Made by a program: the position numbers and the translations under genes
Notes under the pieces: generated by a model
Told to the model about the DNA's origin: nothing
What the model saw: only the letters and a program-made list of their open reading frames with translations
Databases searched by the model: none
Part shown: positions 6,299 through 13,334 of the stretch, one piece after another
How positions within the stretch are numbered: position 1 is the stretch's first letter
Layout: every line of letters begins with the position of its first letter
Source of the DNA: Clostridia bacterium
GTDB taxonomy: Bacteria > Bacillota > Clostridia > Christensenellales > Borkfalkiaceae
NCBI GenBank assembly: GCA_021205485.1
Contig: JAJPXK010000116.1
Location: 5,076-19,785 of the forward strand
Direction of reading: 5' to 3'
DNA: 14,710 bases

Positions 6299-7525
6299 TT
6301 AAACGGTAAAACACACGTCAAAACTGTTCACCTCCGCTTCGGAGTTGAGTTTAAAACGGAATTTTTCGCCCGACATTTTAACCTTGACTTTGCCTTTTAC
6401 GCCCGCGAATATCCTTGAAACACCGCCGCTTTCTACCGTAAGGTCGCACGCCTCGCCGCAGCCGATGTACACGCTCTTTATAAACTTTTTGCTATGTTCG
6501 CCTAAGTCGGTATATCCGCTGTTCCACGCAAGGCTGTACGCGGGGTACGCGAGGCGGTAAACGGCGCCTTCCGACGGCAGATACGCCTCGCCCCTGCCGA
6601 AAATACAGTCGGGCGATATATTGCAGAAGGAAGTTTCGCCCCTTTCGCAGTCTATGCACGCCAGAACGTTGTCGCCGTCAAGATAGAGTGAAGCGAAATA
6701 GAAATTTCCGCAGCCGTGGCCGCAGGTTATCCAGCCTAATCCGTCCAGGGCGGCCTCCGCCTCCCTTGCGATATCTGAGCCGTTAAAGGAGTACAGCCCC
6801 GTAGCCGTGGCGAAAAACAGCTTGCCGCCGCATACGGCCGCCGTCCCCGGAATTACGCTTTCCGTCTGCGTATCCGAAGTATTTATCCTGAAATTTTCCG
6901 TCTCGCCGTAAATTCTTATCACAGAAAGACCCTTCTCCCTTACGGCTATAAGCTTGCCGCCGAACGGGATAAGCCGCAAAATCTTTCCGCCTTCGGGAGG
7001 GAGCCTCAGCCAGCCGGAGCCCCGTATGCCTTCCGTCCAGTCGTCATAGCCGCCTGCGGCCGTCCACCTTACAATATACCCGTCCGAAAGGTCGGCGCCG
7101 AACAGTCTGCTGTAGTGTACGCACCCGCCGTAAAGGGCCTTAGGAGCTGCGACCGACGTCAGAACGCCGCCCGTATAGGTATAGTCGGTAACGCCGTCGC
7201 TTATTATTGCGACGTCGTCGTATTCGGCGAAAAACGGCGTCCTCGCAAGGTTTTCGGCTATGAGGGAAAAGGCCTTTTCGCCCGATGGCTTGCAGTACAG
7301 CCCGCCTCCGCTGACTATAAACATATCGCCCGCGTCCGACTCATACCCCGCCGATGCCGCAGAAAAGGCCGCGGTATATCCCGTATTTACCGGCATAAAC
7401 CTCAGCTTTAAGCCGTCGTCGCCGTCATATGCGTTGAATATTTTGCCGCAGGATACGCCGCCTATAAGCCTTACAGTCTTTTCGGCCGCAGACTTATAGC
7501 TGAAATTCCGTTCTATATAGTTCAT
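6299..7525 (-). CDS. phage beta-propeller plug/hub protein, P22 gp10-like
   Basis: This protein of about 408 residues contains repeated beta-hairpin blades: short strands with Gly-rich turns such as MFIVSGGGLYC, GKLIAVREKGLSVIRIYG and GKLFFATATGLYSFNG. That pattern fits the packaged-DNA stabilisation protein gp10 of P22-like phages, which binds the portal/gp4 assembly and closes the filled head. P22 gp10 is slightly longer (about 470). I chose the second ATG (7525) over 7531. GAGGAG touches the first ATG with no spacing but is 6 nt from the second, and the second forms an ATGA overlap with the previous stop. A conserved middle signature (GLYSFNGSDI) is typical of propeller blades. The family call rests on fold-like pattern and gene order, not a search. 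Confidence 0.65.
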   Translation of the reverse strand: MNYIERNFSYKSAAEKTVRLIGGVSCGKIFNAYDGDDGLKLRFMPVNTGYTAAFSAASAGYESDAGDMFIVSGGGLYCKPSGEKAFSLIAENLARTPFFAEYDDVAIISDGVTDYTYTGGVLTSVAAPKALYGGCVHYSRLFGADLSDGYIVRWTAAGGYDDWTEGIRGSGWLRLPPEGGKILRLIPFGGKLIAVREKGLSVIRIYGETENFRINTSDTQTESVIPGTAAVCGGKLFFATATGLYSFNGSDIAREAEAALDGLGWITCGHGCGNFYFASLYLDGDNVLACIDCERGETSFCNISPDCIFGRGEAYLPSEGAVYRLAYPAYSLAWNSGYTDLGEHSKKFIKSVYIGCGEACDLTVESGGVSRIFAGVKGKVKVKMSGEKFRFKLNSEAEVNSFDVCFTV

Positions 7526-8082
7526 ATCCATCTCCTCGGCAAAATGTACCGCCTCGCGGGCGAAAGTTTGCGTACGCCGTCTATAGCCGTCTTGTACCTG
7601 CTTTCAAAGCTTTCGCTCTCCGCAATGTCGCCCTGTATAAGGCAGTATTCCGCGGCCACGCCGTACGCGAGCATTCTGCAGCTTACCGTACGCCCGTCGT
7701 AATCGCTTTCGTCGTCCATTGCCTTGGCGTCGGGCGCGTAGCGGTATTTAATCTGCAAATTTACGGCGTTGGTTTGGATATACTGCGGGGTCAATCTGTA
7801 TTTTACGGGTTTGCCGCCGCTTAAAACCGAAAGTATTTTTACAGGCGTGTATGCAAGCGAAGTAAAGTAAAACTTCCCGTCTTCGGCGGTAACTTCCTCC
7901 TCCTTTTCAAGCGGAAAGAAGGTGCGGGCGAGCTCGTCCTCCACCGAGTTGTAGCAGTGCAGAAGGGCGTAAACAGTACGGGTGTGCTCCTCGGTGAGCG
8001 TACCGCCCTCGTACGCTTCGGCTATGTCCGCCCTGTCTAATAGCTGAAGGGCGGCCAGTATTGCGTCTGACACTTTTATCAT
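7522..8082 (-). CDS. head-tail adaptor / head completion protein, P22 gp4-like position
   Basis: This 186-residue, mainly helical protein has a beta insert in the middle (KFYFTSLAYTPVKILSVLSGGKPVKYRLTPQYI is the approximate region, residues 71-103). The C-terminus is helical with CRMLAYGVAAEYCLIQGD. This helix, beta-insert, helix layout is that of connector proteins that dock under the portal (P22 gp4, HK97 gp6/SPP1 gp15 group). Length is close to P22 gp4 (166). It sits between the capsid and propeller genes, as gp4 does in P22. The ATG at 8082 has GGAGG 5 nt upstream, and its TGA overlaps the next ATG. Role inferred from position and fold pattern. Confidence 0.65.
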   Translation of the reverse strand: MIKVSDAILAALQLLDRADIAEAYEGGTLTEEHTRTVYALLHCYNSVEDELARTFFPLEKEEEVTAEDGKFYFTSLAYTPVKILSVLSGGKPVKYRLTPQYIQTNAVNLQIKYRYAPDAKAMDDESDYDGRTVSCRMLAYGVAAEYCLIQGDIAESESFESRYKTAIDGVRKLSPARRYILPRRWI

Positions 8083-8108
8083 ATTCTCCTCCCGTAAACG
8101 GCCTTTGG

Positions 8109-8132
8109 CGCGGCAAAGTTTCCTCTGCCGCG
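8109..8132 (-). promoter_or_regulatory. intercistronic hairpin after the capsid gene
   Basis: A 7-bp GC-rich stem (CGCGGCA/TGCCGCG) with a 10-nt loop sits in the 70-nt gap between the capsid and adaptor genes. It is the only sizeable gap in the operon. There is no T-run, so it is more likely an mRNA-stability or partial attenuation element that keeps capsid expression above that of downstream genes. Confidence 0.4.
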
Positions 8133-8152
8133 TTTAACGCCGCAAAATTTAA

Positions 8153-9298
8153 TTAAAAGCCTGTAATCACGCCCTGCGCACAGGGTTTTGTACAGATAAG
8201 CTCGGCGTATTTTACAAGCGTGGCCGAATACGCCGCCTTGCCGGGAATCTGCTTTAAGATTTTCCCGTCTTCGTCTTCAAGCCATTCCCAGTCGCAGAGC
8301 TGGTATATGCCGAAGTCGTCGGTGTTTATAAGGTATATAACGTCGTTAGGGCAGAACCTGTCGGCCACGACGGGTATGCCGTCGAACAATACCGCCGAAT
8401 AACCGCCCTGAAGCACCGTCATGTCAAGCTGTCTTCTGTTTTCGGTCAAAAGGGCTGCTATCGTCCTTTTTGTGGCGAACGAGCACAGGATCATATTAGG
8501 GCGGCTGTTGTAGTATTCCTCCAGATAGTTGATCTTTTCCATAAGGGCGGCCTCGGTGAGGGTGTCGGAAAGTACAAATTCGGTAGGCGTCATATAGCTT
8601 TCGTCCGATTTTGATACGCCGTAAAGGCTGTCGGCCTCAAAAATACTCTTAAGGCCCGTAAGTTCGTTGCCGTACGCCCCCGCAAGGTATATATATGTGC
8701 CGATAAGGGCCCCGCGCGAACGGCTGTCTACCGTACTCTTGGAAGCGGTTACGTTTACCGCCGTAACGGTGAGGCCCTGGCCAGCCTCGATGGCGCCTTC
8801 GTCGGAATAGAGGTCTATAGCCATGCCAACGTAAAAGCAGTTCACCTTATCCACCGTAAACGTCGCCCCGCTTACCTTGGTAATCTTGGCTATGTAGCCG
8901 TTGCCGTCGCCGAAGAGCATACGCGAAAAGTTAACTTTGGCGCAGCTTACAAGGCCCTCCACCTCGGCGTTCAGAAGGTCTACAAACGCCCCGTCGGAAC
9001 TTCTTGAAGCCCTTAAGGCCTTGTCAGAAATTTCTATTGTGCCGTAGATGTTCTTCAAAGGGGCGGTAAAGCTTACATACCTGTTGCCGTTCGCCGAGGG
9101 AAGGTCGTCGTCTTCGCCGCCCGCTGCCACGTTGCCGTAGTTGCCCCTTACCACCGAAAGTTTTACTTCCTTGCCGTAAACGTTTTCGCTGTGCTTGTCT
9201 ATCGCCGCGTAAAAGGGCGAAATGCTGTCTAACTGAGCTGTAACCGCGTCAAGATAAAAACTCTTTAAAGCGGCGTCTGCGCTTGATACTGTAATCAA
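8153..9298 (-). CDS. phage major capsid protein (HK97-fold, P22-like operon)
   Basis: This 381-residue protein forms the icosahedral shell. The pattern fits a capsid: an N-terminal helix, then an E-loop-like segment rich in Gly/Asn (GNVAAGGEDDDLPSANGNRY), then TAPLKNIYGTIEISDKALRAS followed by a long spine helix (FVDLLNAEVEGLVSCAKVNFSRMLFGDG). A beta-rich insertion at about 130-205 follows, and the C-terminal part contains the NYLEEYYNSRPNMILCSFAT helix-strand segment common in capsid P/A domains. It lies directly after the scaffold gene (13-nt gap), as in P22. The start is TTG at 9298 with AAGGAG about 9 nt upstream. No protease or delta domain is visible, in keeping with a separate scaffold. 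Confidence 0.8.
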   Translation of the reverse strand: MITVSSADAALKSFYLDAVTAQLDSISPFYAAIDKHSENVYGKEVKLSVVRGNYGNVAAGGEDDDLPSANGNRYVSFTAPLKNIYGTIEISDKALRASRSSDGAFVDLLNAEVEGLVSCAKVNFSRMLFGDGNGYIAKITKVSGATFTVDKVNCFYVGMAIDLYSDEGAIEAGQGLTVTAVNVTASKSTVDSRSRGALIGTYIYLAGAYGNELTGLKSIFEADSLYGVSKSDESYMTPTEFVLSDTLTEAALMEKINYLEEYYNSRPNMILCSFATKRTIAALLTENRRQLDMTVLQGGYSAVLFDGIPVVADRFCPNDVIYLINTDDFGIYQLCDWEWLEDEDGKILKQIPGKAAYSATLVKYAELICTKPCAQGVITGF

Positions 9299-9311
9299 TT
9301 TTTAATTCTCC

Positions 9312-9743
9312 TTAATTATTTTTTCTTAAAAATTCTGCCGCGAGCCTGCCCGCTTCCTTTATGCTGGCGGGCTTGTTCGGCGGCGTAGATACGGGAACCC
9401 CGCCCGTTACGAACGGCGCCCCCTTGTTTTGCATAACCGTCTTAAGATAATCGCCTATTATGCGGTCTTTGACGGCTGCGTTGCTTGCGGCCGCGCCATA
9501 CAGCTCGGCGTCCGCCGTCTTTGCAGAATCCGCCGTACCGTTTGCCGCCTTGGCGGGCGTCTGCGGATTGTTCTGCAGCTCCAACTCCTTAAGCCGCTGG
9601 CTGCGTCGGGTAAATTCAGCCTCTAAGTTGTTGTAAGCGTTCAAAAGGGCCTGTACGTCCTTGAATTTGCCGAGGTCCTCTTTCGCGGGCTTTTCCGCAT
9701 CCGCCAAATCAGCCTCCCGCATCTCTTCCGTAAGGTTATCCAT
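9312..9743 (-). CDS. phage scaffolding protein
   Basis: This 143-residue charged protein is placed between portal and capsid genes. An N-terminal helical part includes KFKDVQALLNAYNNLEAE and continues into TRRSQRLKELELQ, a coiled-coil signature I recognise from scaffold-like proteins of clostridial phages. A low-complexity Ala/Thr/Lys linker (about 60-82) and a short helical C-terminus (AGRLAAEFLRKNN) follow. The C-terminal helix is the usual capsid-binding part of scaffolds. The ATG at 9743 has GGAGG 6 nt upstream, and it overlaps the portal gene by 8 nt, which suggests translational coupling. It is shorter than P22 gp8 (303), but short scaffolds are common. Confidence 0.75.
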   Translation of the reverse strand: MDNLTEEMREADLADAEKPAKEDLGKFKDVQALLNAYNNLEAEFTRRSQRLKELELQNNPQTPAKAANGTADSAKTADAELYGAAASNAAVKDRIIGDYLKTVMQNKGAPFVTGGVPVSTPPNKPASIKEAGRLAAEFLRKNN

Positions 9744-11595
9744 CCTGTTCCTCCTTTAATTTTTGTCTGTGTATTTTAATGTGCGAGCAAATCCTCGCCT
9801 CCTGAACTTCGTCAAGGCTGTCCGACAACAAAAAAGCCGTATGCTCGCGTATGTGTATGGCGTGGTCGTCGTATTCCTTCACGTTCGCCTCCGCCTGCCG
9901 CATGGCGATATTTTCGTCGCCCGCCCTCGCCGAGTGCATATCCGACAAATCCCTTTCGCCTGCAAATTTTTCGTAGCCTATAAATTTAAGCACCCTGTTT
10001 TTTACCGTACGCGACATTTTGCCGTCGTCGCCGTCTAAAAGGCCCTTTTCTATAAGGTCGTACACCACGGCCCTCCTTTCGGCGGGGGTAAGGTTTAATT
10101 CGCTGTCCGATTCCAGCACCACGTCGTCAGAGGATATATCGCTCCCCTTAAAGCAGTAGAGCTTCAACGCCCCGTTTTCGCCCGCCGTCTTTAAAAGCCT
10201 CGCGTCGGTGGCAAACTGCCTGTACAGCCTTAAAATGTGCTTGCCTGCAAGCTTTAAGGCGCTTTTTATGCTCTCGTAGCAGACGGTAAGCCGCGACTCG
10301 TCTTCCTCTATAAGCAGCTGCAGCCCCGTGGCGCTTGTAACCGACGAAAATTTATCCCCGCTCTGCGTAAGGTCGCCCGTTCCCGATATTCTGGAAAATT
10401 CATCCTGCAAAAGTTCCTCTTCGCTTCCGAAAGCTTCGGGCACCGAGCCTAAGCTGAGCATTTCGGGCGGCTTTCCCCCTTGCCTGTAAACTATTACTTT
10501 GCCGGGGCGGAGGCCGTCCTCTATAAGTTCGTCGGTATCCACCGAACCGTCCTCCACGGCGATGGAGCCTACCGAAATTCTGTTTAAAAATTCGTGCTTG
10601 CGGTTGCGTACGGCGTTGTAAGCCCGCTGCACGGGGATCATCCTCTCTATAACGCTCGAGCCGAAAAATTTCCCCGCCGTACGCACGCTCGTCTGTTTTA
10701 TAAAGGGGTAAATCCTTCCGCCGCCGTCGCCGTTTTTATAGGGCAGTATTCCGTCGTATAAAAGCTGCCCGCCTGCGACTACCGTAAACCTGCCGTCGGG
10801 AAAATCGGCCGAGGGCCGTTCGTAGCGTTCTATCACAAGCTCGTAATTTGCTTCCAGCCCCTCTTTTTTATCTTCCGCGCCCTCTTTATACGGCTTTTTT
10901 TGCGTACTATACGCAAATTCCCCTTTATCTCTGCCCGCAAGGCGTACCCCGTAGGCTGCGTAAATGTCGGTTACGGGCACCGCCCTCGCGTGGATTAAAG
11001 AGGGCTGAGCCTCTAAACTTTCCTCGTCAAGAGAATACGGGTAAATTTCAAATGGCGAAATAGCCGTTACTTTTACGTCGCCTTCGTAAAGCTTTTCGCC
11101 AGCGTCGGTAAGGCCTACTTCGTTGCCGCCGTAGTTGTCCCATATGACTTTATAAAAGGACGTTCCGCAGGTTTCAGACCACATTATGGCGTCCGACACC
11201 TTTTCGGTCATATTGACCTTTTCGCACGCGGCCGAAAGCACTGCCGAGGCGAGCCTGGCGGCGTTGAGGTCGGCCTCCTCGCCCGTAGCCGCGTACACGC
11301 ACAGGGCGGGGCGTACGCGGGAGAGTTTTGCGCATCTTAAATCTATCGTAGGGGCTATGTGGTTGAACACCCTCTTAGGCTGCCAATAGAACGACGGCTG
11401 TTCGTCCTCTATCTCGCAGGCGGAGTTTATCCCGCAGTACTGCTTTCCGTTTAAAAAATTCATATTCAGCCGCCACGCCGCCTCGCAGCTTTTACGCTCC
11501 CTCTGCCTGCGTAAAAAGTCCTGCGTTACGTCCTCGGCGAGGCTTTTGCGCCTCTCTTCCCTGCTTTCATTCAAGCCTGTTGACTTATTGTCCAA
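9736..11595 (-). CDS. phage portal protein, P22/podovirus-like
   Basis: This 619-residue protein makes the ring at the capsid vertex through which DNA is packaged. Typical portal features are an N-terminal region with WRLNMNFLNGKQY, a wing region with PFEIYPYSLDEES, and the stem/clip part QRAYNAVRNRKHEFLNRISVG, then LQLLIEEDESRL and a helical crown. It is the size of podovirus portals (P22 gp1 is 725). The C-terminus ends in a His-rich helical segment (DDHAIHIREHTAFLLSDSL ... HIKIHRQKL), an unusual tail. The start is TTG at 11595, supported by GGAGG 6 nt upstream; it overlaps the 89-residue gene by 11 nt. Cytoplasmic or virion location. Confidence 0.88.
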   Translation of the reverse strand: MDNKSTGLNESREERRKSLAEDVTQDFLRRQRERKSCEAAWRLNMNFLNGKQYCGINSACEIEDEQPSFYWQPKRVFNHIAPTIDLRCAKLSRVRPALCVYAATGEEADLNAARLASAVLSAACEKVNMTEKVSDAIMWSETCGTSFYKVIWDNYGGNEVGLTDAGEKLYEGDVKVTAISPFEIYPYSLDEESLEAQPSLIHARAVPVTDIYAAYGVRLAGRDKGEFAYSTQKKPYKEGAEDKKEGLEANYELVIERYERPSADFPDGRFTVVAGGQLLYDGILPYKNGDGGGRIYPFIKQTSVRTAGKFFGSSVIERMIPVQRAYNAVRNRKHEFLNRISVGSIAVEDGSVDTDELIEDGLRPGKVIVYRQGGKPPEMLSLGSVPEAFGSEEELLQDEFSRISGTGDLTQSGDKFSSVTSATGLQLLIEEDESRLTVCYESIKSALKLAGKHILRLYRQFATDARLLKTAGENGALKLYCFKGSDISSDDVVLESDSELNLTPAERRAVVYDLIEKGLLDGDDGKMSRTVKNRVLKFIGYEKFAGERDLSDMHSARAGDENIAMRQAEANVKEYDDHAIHIREHTAFLLSDSLDEVQEARICSHIKIHRQKLKEEQDG

Positions 11596-11854
11596 TTCCT
11601 TCCTCCTTTAACATAGCGATAAGCTTTTCCCGCCTTTGGTTAAGTTCTTCCTCGCTCATAGTCTCAACTTCCGCCTCGCCGTCCATTATCAGTTTGACGG
11701 CCTTGATATCGGGCGGAACGTCCCTTTTTGTAACTTTGCGTTTGACGAGTTTAAGCTCGCCGTCTTCCACTGTATATTCCTCCACAACCTCGCAGGTGTC
11801 AAAACCTACGGCGCACTTTAAAAGGGCGTCCTTTAAACCTTCTTCATCTTTCAA
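11585..11854 (-). CDS. 89-residue protein between terminase and portal; unassigned, possible packaging accessory
   Basis: This small charged protein has an N-terminal helix (DALLKCAVGFDTCEVVEEY), a short beta hairpin rich in Lys (ELKLVKRKVTKRDVPPDI), and a C-terminal helix (MSEEELNQRREKLIAMLKEEG). I recall similar small proteins next to terminases of clostridial prophages, but I cannot name a function. The pattern of a helix-turn part plus a coiled C-terminus would suit a small-terminase-like DNA recognition role, and no other small terminase is present. The start is TTG at 11854. The AGGAGG ahead of it is about 13 nt away, longer than ideal. The gene overlaps both neighbours by 11 nt, so expression is probably coupled to theirs. 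Confidence 0.6.
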   Translation of the reverse strand: MKDEEGLKDALLKCAVGFDTCEVVEEYTVEDGELKLVKRKVTKRDVPPDIKAVKLIMDGEAEVETMSEEELNQRREKLIAMLKEEGIGQ

Positions 11855-12566
11855 ATTTTTTGGCAGACCTCCTTATTCTTCTCGATTTATCTTCGGCTAC
11901 GGGGCTTTTTACGGCCTTTTTTAAAGGCGTTTTTGGCCTGTTCATAAGGTAGTACCTCAGCTCGTCCATGCAGTGGTCGTCCCTTTTTACGGGGCTGTCG
12001 CCATCGCCCCACAGGTACCCCCTGAACTCGGCTATCATATGCGTACAACAGGAAAACACGTAAAGCTTTGGCCCTTCGCCCGCGAGGTAGCTCTTTACGC
12101 GGCATATGCCCGAAAATACGTCCTTGTCTACATTGGTGTTTACGAGTATATCCCGCTCGCGGAACAGCTCGGCTACAGATTTTACCGAGGCTAAAGTCCG
12201 CTGGTTGGCCGCGCTGTCGATAAGCGCCGAAAGCCTGCCCTTGACGTCGGTATGCCAGCCTATCCGCCTGGATATATCCTTGATCGAACGGGCGTGAAAG
12301 TCTATATCCCTGCCCGCGGCGTAGTGTTCGGCGACTACGTATACGTTGCCGTCAAAATCCACGCAGTACCAGTGAGCCGCGAGCGGGTTGTTGAGGCCGG
12401 GGTCTATAGAAATCATATCCTGCCAGTCGGGCGGAATATCAAAGGGCTCTATGACGTTCACGCTTTCGTCAAACTCGGGGTACACAAGCCCGCAGCCGGC
12501 GGAAAATTTGCCGTACTTGCGGCTGTCAAGCGACGCCTGCGAAAGCGACGATTCCAAAAGCTTCAC
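11844..12566 (-). CDS. phage terminase large subunit, C-terminal nuclease half (frame-shifted from N-terminal half)
   Basis: The 240 residues shown from the overlapping GTG at 12566 form the RNase H-like nuclease domain of TerL, which cuts concatemeric DNA during packaging. The metal-binding acidic residues are intact: ISIDPG (D55), LIDSAA (D117) and DDHCMDELRY (about D197/D201). The reading frame continues upstream without a stop as HPFLPASEVK, so the true protein is joined to the ATPase half. GTG overlaps the ATPase-half stop (GTGA), but no Shine-Dalgarno sequence precedes it, so independent translation would be inefficient. The C-terminus is basic (KSRRIRRSAKKFER). The nuclease half looks conserved rather than decayed. 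Confidence 0.85.
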   Translation of the reverse strand: MKLLESSLSQASLDSRKYGKFSAGCGLVYPEFDESVNVIEPFDIPPDWQDMISIDPGLNNPLAAHWYCVDFDGNVYVVAEHYAAGRDIDFHARSIKDISRRIGWHTDVKGRLSALIDSAANQRTLASVKSVAELFRERDILVNTNVDKDVFSGICRVKSYLAGEGPKLYVFSCCTHMIAEFRGYLWGDGDSPVKRDDHCMDELRYYLMNRPKTPLKKAVKSPVAEDKSRRIRRSAKKFER

Positions 12567-13273
12567 CTCGCTCGCGGGAAGAAAAGGATGTCAGACCAGT
12601 TTACAAACTCGTACCACACCTCGGGGCTATTTCCCCTGTTCATGACAATTTCGTTGTAGATAAAGGTCAGGCCCTTCAAGGGGGTCATCGTGCCGAAGAT
12701 ATCCCCCTTTTTATCCATCACCCTCATTACGCATTCCTCGTATATATCCCTCGGCGGCTCCTCGTCAAACCACACAAAATCGAGGGAACTGCCCTGGAAC
12801 TTTTCCCTGCCCTGGTCGCAGCTTTTAAAGCCTATGGTAGATACGCCGCCGAAGACGTTTTTTATCTTTATCTGGTCTATAACCCCGCCCGACGGGCTGT
12901 CGCGCCTGCCCGAAAGCATGGTAATTTCCTCTATCCAGCTTTTAGGCAGGTAATATAAAACTTTGGCCTGAGCCACATCCCTTTGAACCTGCTGCGAAAG
13001 CGAAACTATCCACCCGAACACGTCTTTGCGGTTTTTGCGGTAGGGGTGTATTCCCCTCGCCAGCCATATGGCCTCCACCGCCCCGCATTCCGTCTTGCCC
13101 GAACGGTTGCCGCCGAATACCCAGCGGTTACGCTTTTTGCATTTGTGGAAGGCGAGCTGCTTTTTATGCTTCTTTTTCCCTGTGTTGTACAGCCTGAGCT
13201 TGTCCTGCGAACGCCTTTTGTCAAGCTCGCTGTCTATCTTCAAAATTTCGTTAAAAATATCTTCCCTTCGCAT
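12563..13273 (-). CDS. phage terminase large subunit, N-terminal ATPase half
   Basis: These 236 residues hold the packaging-motor ATPase of TerL. Visible motifs are Walker A GGNRSGKT (54-61), Walker B with catalytic acid LDFVWFDEE (164-172) and the coupling motif GTMTPLKG (194-201). The reading frame then goes wrong after VNWSD and ends in ILFFPRAR. Adding one A between GAC and ATCC (plus-strand position about 12589) would give the usual WSDNPFLP join and fuse this frame to the nuclease half. The ATG at 13273 has a short-spaced AAAAGG upstream. It is the first gene of the head operon, with no small-terminase gene before it. A sequencing error, a recent mutation or recoding could explain the split; the ATPase motifs are intact. 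Confidence 0.9.
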   Translation of the reverse strand: MRREDIFNEILKIDSELDKRRSQDKLRLYNTGKKKHKKQLAFHKCKKRNRWVFGGNRSGKTECGAVEAIWLARGIHPYRKNRKDVFGWIVSLSQQVQRDVAQAKVLYYLPKSWIEEITMLSGRRDSPSGGVIDQIKIKNVFGGVSTIGFKSCDQGREKFQGSSLDFVWFDEEPPRDIYEECVMRVMDKKGDIFGTMTPLKGLTFIYNEIVMNRGNSPEVWYEFVNWSDILFFPRAR

Positions 13274-13318
13274 AGACCTTTTATTACAAAATAAATTATT
13301 TTTTTCTGCTTGCCGTTT

Positions 13319-13326
13319 ATTATAAT
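13319..13326. promoter_or_regulatory. symmetric -10 box in the divergent intergenic region
   Basis: ATTATAAT reads as TATAAT on both strands (plus 13321-13326, minus 13319-13324). It lies in the 61-nt gap between the head operon (minus, leader about 40 nt) and the SH3-like gene (plus, ATG 8 nt after the box). The -35 regions are poor on both sides, so strength is uncertain. Confidence 0.5.
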
Positions 13327-13334
13327 GGCTGAGT

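Noticed and set aside
12566..12600. Programmed -1 frameshift signal in the terminase
   Set aside because: No canonical X-XXY-YYZ heptamer and no obvious downstream pseudoknot. A single-base deletion explains the sequence more simply, so it is kept only as an alternative.
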